Source: an uncultured Bacteroidota bacterium (lineage in GTDB: Bacteria; Bacteroidota; Bacteroidia; Flavobacteriales; Flavobacteriaceae). From it: a stretch of 8,736 nt of DNA. Every line of letters begins with the position of its first letter. Position 1 is the stretch's first letter. Location: contig CAIJFC010000199.1 in the NCBI GenBank assembly GCA_903819815.1, forward strand, positions 1-8,736, read 5' to 3'. The position numbers and the translations under genes were made by a program. The notes beneath the pieces were generated by a model. The model did not search any database, was not told where the DNA came from, and was given only the letters and a program-made list of their open reading frames with translations. Positions 1 through 4,865 of this stretch are shown here, one piece after another.

Positions 1-350
1 ACTTTTCTATTTTCAGATTGAATTTTTGATTGCTCAAAATCTTTTCCAAACCCTTTAATTTCATAGTCTTGTTTGATTTTTACACTTCTTTCTTTTAAGA
101 AATCATGAACAGTATGAACCCTTTTCCATGATAGCGAATCGTTATAAACGCTGGTTCCTTTCCAATCACAAAACCCATATATTTTTTGAACTTCTATATT
201 CTTTGAAGAAGCGACCCAATCCAATAATTTTTGATTGGCCCCCATATTGATATCATATTTATCAAAATCAAAGAATACCTCCAATTTTTCTTGTGCGGCT
301 ATTTTTCCAAAACTAAAAAGCAACATTATATATACTAGTTTGAACTTCAT
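1..350 (-). CDS. OmpA-family peptidoglycan-binding protein, C-terminus cut by window edge
   Basis: The gene starts at the ATG at 350 and reads off the left edge: 116 complete codons, no stop. Residues 1-20 look like a Sec signal peptide (basic start, hydrophobic core, likely cleavage after IAAQ). There is no lipobox cysteine, so it is probably not a lipoprotein. The OmpA-like domain begins almost at once with FFDFDKYDINMGANQ (26-40), followed by GFCD (59-62), YNDSLSWKR (69-77) and, near the cut, SENRK. D62 and R77 lie 15 residues apart, as do the Asp and Arg that bind diaminopimelate in OmpA C-terminal domains, so peptidoglycan binding is a fair inference. The usual GHTD/GYTD motif is GFCD here. 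No beta-barrel or TPR region precedes the domain; whatever else the protein has must lie beyond the edge. It would act in the periplasm or at the outer membrane. A promoter box lies about 30 bases upstream of the start. Confidence 0.85.
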   Translation of the reverse strand, partial: MKFKLVYIMLLFSFGKIAAQEKLEVFFDFDKYDINMGANQKLLDWVASSKNIEVQKIYGFCDWKGTSVYNDSLSWKRVHTVHDFLKERSVKIKQDYEIKGFGKDFEQSKIQSENRK

Positions 351-378
351 TATTCTAATTTGATATTTTAAATACAAT

Positions 379-386
379 CAAAGTTA
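379..386 (-). promoter_or_regulatory. Candidate -7 box of the OmpA-like gene
   Basis: On the minus strand this reads TAACTTTG, an exact match to the Bacteroidota -7 consensus TAnnTTTG. Transcription would begin near 374, leaving a leader of about 25 bases before the ATG at 350. The -33 region is only a T-run (about 404-409), not a clear TTTG. The box suggests the gene has its own promoter rather than depending on read-through from glnN. Confidence 0.5.
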
Positions 387-467
387 TGTTATTTTTTGTT
401 CTTAAAAAACTATGATTCTTTATCTGAGCCAGGTTTCATTTATTATAACTTAAAAATTCAATATTTA

Positions 468-2657
468 TTATTTAGTAAACAACAACTCTCTGTATTTTGT
501 TAATGTCCAAATTTCATCATCTACTAATAGTTCTAGTTTATCGCAGTGTTCTCTGATAATCTCAAAATACGGTTTCACCTTATTGCAATAAGCTTCGGCC
601 ATTTCTTGAGCGTCTGAAAGGGAGTTGGCCTTTTTTCTCGCGTTGGTCATTTCTTCTACTTTCGAATTGATTCCTTCAATGTGCTTTGAAATTTCCTTGA
701 TTAAACGGATTTGCTCTTTAGCAATTTTCTCAAATTCTGATCCGAATATCTCTTTTAAACCTTTTACATTTTCTATCAACGTATTTTGATATCTAATCGC
801 CGTAGGAATCACGTGGTTTAACGATATGTCACCCAAAACACGCCCTTCAATTTGAATTTTCTTAGTGTATTCTTCTAATTCAATTTCATATCTAGCTTCT
901 ACCTCAACGTGATTCATAATTTTCATTTCTGAAAATAAATCCAAGGCTTGTTTTGAGGCTCTGGCTTTCAAAGCTTCTGGGGTAGTTTTTGAATTACTCA
1001 ATCCACGTTTTGCAGCTTCTATTTCCCAAGACTCACTGTATCCGTCTCCTTCAAATAGAATATTTTTCGATACTTTAATATACTCTCTTAATACATTAAA
1101 AATAGCATCGTCTTTTTTCATGCCTTTTGAGTCAATCAATTTATCGACTTCTACTTTAAAATCTTTCAATTGTTTGGCAACTATAGTATTTAAAGTGGTC
1201 ATGGCATTTGAACAATTCGCTGAAGATCCTACCGCTCTAAACTCAAATTTATTTCCTGTAAAAGCAAATGGTGACGTTCTATTTCTATCGGTATTATCCA
1301 AAAGTACATCCGGAATTTTACCTACCACATTTAATTTTAATTCTGTTTTTTCTTCTGGTGATAACTTACCCGTAGTTACCCCTTCTAATTCAGCTAATAC
1401 CTTCGTTAATTGCTCACCAATAAATACTGAAATAATTGCTGGCGGCGCTTCATTGGCTCCTAGCCTGTGGTCATTACTTGCTGTAGCAATCGATCCTCGC
1501 AATAAAGCTTCATAATCGTTTACCGCTTTTATCGTATTGATAAAGAAAGTCAAAAACTGCAAATTACTCATCGGGGTTTTACTCGGACTCAATAAATTCA
1601 CTCCTGTATCGGTTGCTAGCGACCAGTTGTTGTGTTTTCCCGATCCGTTTACGCCTTTAAATGGTTTTTCATGAAATAGCACTTTTAAATCATGGCGCTC
1701 GCTCACTTTGTTCATTACATCCATTAACAAGCAGTTGTGATCGACCGCTAAATTGGTTTCTTCAAATATTGGTGCCAACTCAAATTGGTTCGGTGCAACT
1801 TCATTATGACGCGTTTTAACCGGTATTCCAAGCAACATACATTCTTGTTCTAAATCTCGCATAAAGGTTAAAGCACGTGTTGGTATGGAACCAAAATAAT
1901 GATCGTCCAATTGTTGCCCTTTCGCAGAAGTATGACCAATTAACGTTCTACCGGTCATCATTAAATCAGGACGCGAATTCACTAACGATTTATCTATCAA
2001 GAAATATTCTTGTTCCCATCCTAAAGTAGCTGTTACCTTCTTTACATTTTTATCAAAATACTTACATACATCAGTAGCGGCATCATCCATAGCAGATAAT
2101 GCTCGAAGTAATGGAATTTTATTGTCTAATGCTTCTCCTGTGTAGGAAATAAATACTGTTGGAATACACAATGTAGTACCATATATAAATGCTGGCGAAG
2201 TAGGATCCCAAGCGGTATATCCTCTAGCTTCAAACGTATTTCTAATTCCACCATTTGGAAAACTAGATGCATCTGGTTCTTGTTGTACCAATTGTGCTCC
2301 ACCAAATTTCTCAACAGGATCACTACCATCATACGAAGTTTCAAAAAAAGCATCGTGTTTCTCAGCTGTGTTTCCTGTTAAGGGTTGGAACCAATGGGTG
2401 TAATGAGTTACGCCTTTTGATAATGCCCATTCTTTCATTCCCATGGCAATATAATCGGCTAGTTTTCTATCGATTTTAGTACCAAATTGAACCGCATCTT
2501 TAACGGCCTTGTGCGAATCGGAAGTTAAAAACTGCTTCATCGCTTTGTCGTTAAAAACATTCGAACCAAAAATGGTGGACTTTTTATTGGTTTCTTCAAA
2601 CTTAATACTCGTTCTATTCGATGCTTCTTTCAGTGCTTGAAAACGTAAATTTGCCAT
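468..2657 (-). CDS. glnN: Glutamine synthetase type III (GSIII)
   Basis: This gene encodes a cytoplasmic ATP-dependent enzyme that makes glutamine from glutamate and ammonia. At 729 residues it has the normal GSIII length, about twice that of GSII. The catalytic core is visible in order: GWEQEYFL (213-220) with metal-binding glutamates; NEVAPNQFELAP (285-296); the nucleotide/substrate loop NGSGKHNNWS (337-346); NDHRLGANEAPP (395-406); and NRTSPFAFTGNKFEFRAVGS (459-478), which supplies arginines and a glutamate to the active site. Beyond about residue 560 the protein becomes charged and helical, as expected for the GSIII C-terminal extension. The start MANLRFQALKEA suits the family, and a promoter box lies 42 bases upstream. 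It is divergent from a second, unrelated glutamine synthetase, so the pair probably shares nitrogen-responsive control (inference). I see no terminator between its stop and the OmpA-like gene downstream on the same strand. Confidence 0.97.
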   Translation of the reverse strand: MANLRFQALKEASNRTSIKFEETNKKSTIFGSNVFNDKAMKQFLTSDSHKAVKDAVQFGTKIDRKLADYIAMGMKEWALSKGVTHYTHWFQPLTGNTAEKHDAFFETSYDGSDPVEKFGGAQLVQQEPDASSFPNGGIRNTFEARGYTAWDPTSPAFIYGTTLCIPTVFISYTGEALDNKIPLLRALSAMDDAATDVCKYFDKNVKKVTATLGWEQEYFLIDKSLVNSRPDLMMTGRTLIGHTSAKGQQLDDHYFGSIPTRALTFMRDLEQECMLLGIPVKTRHNEVAPNQFELAPIFEETNLAVDHNCLLMDVMNKVSERHDLKVLFHEKPFKGVNGSGKHNNWSLATDTGVNLLSPSKTPMSNLQFLTFFINTIKAVNDYEALLRGSIATASNDHRLGANEAPPAIISVFIGEQLTKVLAELEGVTTGKLSPEEKTELKLNVVGKIPDVLLDNTDRNRTSPFAFTGNKFEFRAVGSSANCSNAMTTLNTIVAKQLKDFKVEVDKLIDSKGMKKDDAIFNVLREYIKVSKNILFEGDGYSESWEIEAAKRGLSNSKTTPEALKARASKQALDLFSEMKIMNHVEVEARYEIELEEYTKKIQIEGRVLGDISLNHVIPTAIRYQNTLIENVKGLKEIFGSEFEKIAKEQIRLIKEISKHIEGINSKVEEMTNARKKANSLSDAQEMAEAYCNKVKPYFEIIREHCDKLELLVDDEIWTLTKYRELLFTK

Positions 2658-2679
2658 ACTAAATGCTAATTATATTAAT

Positions 2680-2693
2680 AAATCAGTTGATTT
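2680..2693. repeat. 14-base palindrome at the 5' end of the glnN transcript
   Basis: AAATCAGTTGATTT has 6-base arms (AAATCA/TGATTT) around a GT centre. It lies just downstream of the glnN -7 box, so it overlaps the predicted transcription start and the first bases of the leader. It could be an operator, or a small 5' stem-loop protecting the mRNA. In such AT-rich DNA a chance palindrome is also possible. Confidence 0.35.
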
Positions 2694-2698
2694 CTTTA

Positions 2699-2706
2699 CA
2701 AATATA
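2699..2706 (-). promoter_or_regulatory. Candidate -7 box of glnN
   Basis: On the minus strand this reads TATATTTG, an exact TAnnTTTG match. Transcription would begin near 2693, giving a leader of about 35 bases before the ATG at 2657. No clean TTTG is seen at -33; the sequence there is AT-rich (GTATTTA on the minus strand), so the upstream element is weak or the promoter is helped by an activator. Confidence 0.6.
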
Positions 2707-2724
2707 TAAAATGTTGGAATTAAA

Positions 2725-2844
2725 TACACCCTAATTTATCAATTTGCACGATTTTTACTTTAAAAAAAGTATATTTTTTATTAAACCCCCCTTGTGAAAT
2801 AGTTTTTAACTAAAAAATTATCATTGTTAATAAGTTATACCCCC
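2725..2844. promoter_or_regulatory. glnN-glnII control region with three C-run motifs
   Basis: Three related short motifs stand out in otherwise AT-rich DNA: TACACCCTAATTT (2725-2737), TTAAACCCCCCTTG (2781-2794) and TTATACCCCCTAAATTTT (2835-2852). They share TA-A-CCC(CC) followed by TAA or TTG. The first lies at the -33 position of glnN and the last overlaps the -33 position of glnII. Repeated motifs at both divergent promoters are what a shared regulator site would look like. No known binding consensus is recognised, so this is inference. Confidence 0.35.
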
Positions 2845-2848
2845 TAAA

Positions 2849-2880
2849 TTTTAGGCCTAATGAATAAATTTTTATTTTTG
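2849..2880 (+). promoter_or_regulatory. Candidate glnII promoter
   Basis: TATTTTTG at 2873-2880 matches the Bacteroidota -7 box TAnnTTTG. A TTTT run at 2849-2852, 20 bases upstream, sits where the -33 TTTG is expected but is an imperfect match. Transcription would start near 2886, giving a leader of about 28 bases before the ATG at 2914. The leader has no strong Shine-Dalgarno sequence, which is normal for this phylum. Confidence 0.55.
2851..2860. promoter_or_regulatory. Palindrome TTAGGCCTAA upstream of glnII
   Basis: This perfect 10-base palindrome lies between the presumed -33 and -7 elements of the glnII promoter. A protein bound here would compete with RNA polymerase, so it is a candidate operator. 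The symmetry does not extend further outward, so the site is short and could be chance. Confidence 0.3.
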
Positions 2881-2913
2881 TAACACAATAAATAACTTAA
2901 TTACTAAATAACC

Positions 2914-3927
2914 ATGGCAAAAATTAAATTAGAGTACATTTGGTTGGATGGATACGAGCCAACGCAAAATTTAAGAAGTAAAACTAAAGTTGAAGAACAT
3001 GACAATTTTCAAGGAACTTTAGCTGAAATCGGAAATTGGTCTTTTGACGGTTCGTCTACAAAACAAGCTGAAGGTGGTTCGTCTGACTGCTTGTTGGTTC
3101 CGGTTGCTATTTATCCAGATCCTACTAGAAAAAATGGTTGGTTAGTAATGACTGAAGTTATGAATGCAGATGGTACTCCACACGCTTCAAACGGTAGAGC
3201 TACTATTGATGATGATGGTGATTTCTGGTTTGGATTCGAGCAAGAATACTTTATCATGGACACTAAAACATTATTGCCTTTAGGTTTCCCAATAGGTGGA
3301 TATCCAGCACCACAAGGGATGTACTACTGCTCAGTAGGAGGAAAAAACACTCACGGTAGAGCGCTTGTTGAAGAACATGCCGATTTATGTATTGCTGCTG
3401 GTATCAACTTTGAAGGGATAAATCAAGAAGTTGCTTGCGGACAATGGGAATTCCAATTGTTTGCTAAAGGTGCTAAAAAAGCAGGTGACGAAATTTGGGT
3501 TGCCCGTTATTTATTAGATCGTTTAACTGAAAAATACGGTTACTATATAGAATACCATCCTAAACCTCTTGGAGATACTGACTGGAATGGTTCTGGTATG
3601 CACGCTAACTTCTCAAACGAGGTATTAAGAACTTGCGGAGATCAAGCGACTTACGAAAGAATTTGTGAGGCGTTCCGTCCGGTAACTGCCGAACACATTG
3701 CGGTTTATGGCGCTTACAACGACCTTCGTTTAACCGGAAAACATGAAACAGCGTCAATTCACGATTTCTCTTATGGAGTTTCTGACAGAGGTTGCTCAAT
3801 TCGTATTCCATTAATGACGGTGCAAAAAGGATGGAAAGGATGGTTGGAAGATCGTCGTCCAGCATCAAATGGTGATCCTTACAAAATTGCTGCAAGAATT
3901 ATTAAAACTGTTAAATCTGCTTTATAA
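2914..3927 (+). CDS. glnII: Glutamine synthetase type II (eukaryotic-type GSII)
   Basis: This is a second cytoplasmic glutamine synthetase, 337 residues long, within the GSII range. Its sequence follows eukaryotic and rhizobial GSII rather than GSI or GSIII. The beta-grasp part contains WSFDGSST (42-49), followed by SDCLLVPVAIYPDP (57-70). The catalytic part contains FGFEQEYF (106-113; E109, E111 metal ligands), NQEVACGQWEFQ (170-181; E172, E179), DWNGSGMHANFS (223-234; H230), NDLRLTG (269-275), GVSDRGCSIRIP (288-299) and WLEDRRPASNGDPY (310-323; E312 and the arginines). All expected ligands are present, so it should be active. It lacks the Tyr-adenylylation segment of GSI and probably is not adenylylated (family knowledge). 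It is monocistronic, with its own promoter and a strong terminator about 30 bases after the stop. It is divergent from glnN, and the two may serve different nitrogen conditions (inference). Confidence 0.96.
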   Translation: MAKIKLEYIWLDGYEPTQNLRSKTKVEEHDNFQGTLAEIGNWSFDGSSTKQAEGGSSDCLLVPVAIYPDPTRKNGWLVMTEVMNADGTPHASNGRATIDDDGDFWFGFEQEYFIMDTKTLLPLGFPIGGYPAPQGMYYCSVGGKNTHGRALVEEHADLCIAAGINFEGINQEVACGQWEFQLFAKGAKKAGDEIWVARYLLDRLTEKYGYYIEYHPKPLGDTDWNGSGMHANFSNEVLRTCGDQATYERICEAFRPVTAEHIAVYGAYNDLRLTGKHETASIHDFSYGVSDRGCSIRIPLMTVQKGWKGWLEDRRPASNGDPYKIAARIIKTVKSAL

Positions 3928-3955
3928 AATAAAACTACTACAACTACAACAATTA

Positions 3956-3987
3956 AAAGTGCTTTCAGAAATGAAGGCACTTTTTTT
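3956..3987 (+). terminator. Intrinsic terminator of glnII
   Basis: AAAGTGCTTTC (3956-3966) pairs with GAAGGCACTTT (3973-3983) across a 6-base loop. This gives an 11-bp stem with one G-U pair, and the T-run at 3981-3987 follows at once. It starts 29 bases after the glnII stop and is a textbook rho-independent terminator. Confidence 0.9.
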
Positions 3988-3989
3988 AT

Positions 3990-4041
3990 TTTACCATATA
4001 AGGCATAAAAGGTCATATAAATCTCCCTATTCGATTTGTCG
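3990..4041 (+). repeat. Repeat module A, copy 1
   Basis: This is the first copy of a roughly 52-base direct repeat. The first 33 bases match copy 2 (4708-4740) at 29 positions without gaps, and both copies end in TTTGTCG. Inside this copy three near-identical units lie end to end: CATATAAGG (3995-4003), CATAAAAGGT (4004-4013) and CATATAAATC (4014-4023), a period of 9-10 bases, close to one helical turn. It begins directly after the T-run of the glnII terminator. Confidence 0.8.
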
Positions 4042-4079
4042 TTTAATAATCATTATAAAATCACATTAAATTGTTTATT

Positions 4080-4122
4080 CATCCTGTCTCCCTCTCCTTT
4101 AGATAGAGCTGGGGTGAGGATT
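4080..4122 (+). repeat. Repeat module B, copy 1 (decayed palindrome)
   Basis: This 43-base segment matches copy 2 (4823-4865) at 35 positions with no gaps. It shares the GTCTCCCTCTCCTT block and CTGGGGT. In this copy the right arm of the palindrome reads AGATAGAG instead of CGGAGAGGG, so the stem is largely lost. The pattern suggests an old, degenerating copy of a dispersed REP-like element. Confidence 0.8.
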
Positions 4123-4319
4123 CAATCTTTCAATTAATATTCAATTCTATTTAAAAAAAGCGCAATTTTTAGCATATCTGATTAAATTAAAATTATTATT
4201 TTTACCAATATTAAAAACCATTAAAAATAATTCTATGGCAAAAAACTCCTTCTTCAATTGCAAACTCGCAATAAAACACTACTTCATTTCTATTAAATCT
4301 AATCGTAATTCCTTCTATT

Positions 4320-4658
4320 ATGATTGATATCAAAAGGTTTAACGGTGAAAAAGAATTCAAAAAAACATTAAAGCTATTACCAAGCGTTCCTACCAACAAT
4401 GAAATGTCGGAAAAAACAGGTATGTCAAAAGGAAGTATTTCCAATATAATGAACGGAAAAATTCCCCCTTCAAAAAAATTCATCGACAAATTCAAAAACG
4501 GATTTAATTTAGTGGATGGTGATATTGTTCCCCAAAATCAAGAAAATCCTGAGGAATTAAAAGACAAATTGATATCAGTATATGAAGTTTCATTAAAATC
4601 AGCAGAAACAACCATTCAGCTGTTACGCGATAAAATTGATCATTTAGAAAATAGATAA
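4320..4658 (+). CDS. Small XRE-like helix-turn-helix protein
   Basis: This encodes a 112-residue basic protein of unknown role. Residues 25-47, TNNEMSEKTG then MSKGSISNIMNGK, fit the two-helix DNA-binding core of Cro/C1 (XRE) proteins. The segment before it (RFNGEKEFKKTLKLLPSVP) stands in for the usual first helix and is not a clear match. Residues 77-112 are charged, with spaced leucines, and probably form a long amphipathic or coiled-coil helix that could mediate dimerisation. There is no signal peptide or membrane segment. The ATG at 4320 is the only in-frame ATG after the stop at 4272, so the start is well fixed. The gene stands alone between paired repeats (modules A and B), with no partner toxin, phage gene or integrase in view. 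It may be a transcriptional regulator; targets cannot be inferred. A shorter reading frame on the opposite strand looks like a shadow. Confidence 0.75.
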   Translation: MIDIKRFNGEKEFKKTLKLLPSVPTNNEMSEKTGMSKGSISNIMNGKIPPSKKFIDKFKNGFNLVDGDIVPQNQENPEELKDKLISVYEVSLKSAETTIQLLRDKIDHLENR

Positions 4659-4661
4659 CTG

Positions 4662-4697
4662 GAGGCTTTTAAGCTTTAGGCTGTAGGCTGTAAGCTA
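4662..4697 (+). repeat. Tandem heptamer repeat after the HTH gene
   Basis: Four in-phase heptamers of the form TARGCTN run from 4670 to 4697: TAAGCTT, TAGGCTG, TAGGCTG, TAAGCTA. A related unit shifted by one base (GAGGCTT) lies at 4662-4668. The array begins four bases after the HTH stop codon. It is a short, imperfect microsatellite, possibly variable in copy number. It is not a terminator, since no stable stem plus T-run is seen. Confidence 0.65.
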
Positions 4698-4707
4698 AAT
4701 AAAAACA

Positions 4708-4758
4708 TTTACCATATAAGGCAAATGAGTTCATATAAATATCCAGAGTGGTTTGTCG
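4708..4758 (+). repeat. Repeat module A, copy 2
   Basis: This is the second copy of module A, in the same orientation as the first and 718 bases downstream of it. It keeps TTTACCATATAAGGCA, TCATATAAAT and the terminal TTTGTCG exactly; the middle 7 bases have diverged and one base is missing in the second half. It lies 49 bases after the HTH stop codon. Confidence 0.8.
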
Positions 4759-4822
4759 TACTAACTCGTTTCAGCATCCAAAGTTAGAATCTGAAATAAA
4801 ATCCAATTACAAATTACATATC

Positions 4823-4865
4823 CATCTCGTCTCCCTCTCCTTCGGAGAGGGCTGGGGTTTGGATT
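4823..4865 (+). repeat. Repeat module B, copy 2 (intact REP-like palindrome)
   Basis: CCCTCTCC (4833-4840) and GGAGAGGG (4844-4851) form a perfect 8-bp GC-rich stem around a TTC loop, followed by CTGGGGT. The element runs right up to the glmM stop codon. In glmM mRNA it would fold immediately after the coding region, so it may end or protect that transcript. However, no T-run follows on either strand, so it is not a standard intrinsic terminator. It is a candidate member of a dispersed intergenic repeat family. Confidence 0.8.

Larger units (their letters stand above)
3928..4319. other. Gene-free stretch between glnII and the HTH gene
   Basis: No credible gene is seen on either strand in these 392 bases. 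The stretch holds the glnII terminator, the first copies of repeat modules A and B, and then about 200 bases of AT-rich DNA. A 30-codon reading frame begins at 4235 and overlaps the HTH start, but nothing supports it as a gene. A weak promoter-like sequence (TATTTTTA, 4197-4204) could drive the HTH gene; it lacks the final G of the -7 consensus. Confidence 0.6.

Noticed and set aside
422..433. CCTGGCTCAGAT on the minus strand matches the start of bacterial 16S rRNA.
   Set aside because: The match is about 12 bases and nothing around it resembles rRNA, so it is chance.
1120..1515. Plus-strand reading frame of 131 codons.
   Set aside because: It lies wholly inside glnN on the opposite strand, and its product resembles no protein. 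It is a shadow of the real gene.
4235..4327. 30-codon plus-strand frame (MAKNSFFNCK...) overlapping the HTH start codon.
   Set aside because: Translational coupling is conceivable, but there is no recognisable motif, ribosome site or promoter, so chance is likelier.
4211..4495. Minus-strand reading frame of 94 codons overlapping the HTH gene.
   Set aside because: The product is rich in Phe, Ile and Leu, as expected from AT-rich antisense DNA. The plus-strand HTH frame has recognisable motifs, so only that was kept.
4320..4658. Antitoxin of a toxin-antitoxin pair.
   Set aside because: There is no small toxin gene on either side; the flanking DNA is repeats and the unrelated genes glnII and glmM.
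3990..4865. CRISPR array or insertion-sequence ends.
   Set aside because: There are only two copies of each module, with long unequal spacing, no regular spacers, no transposase and no terminal inverted repeats around the block.
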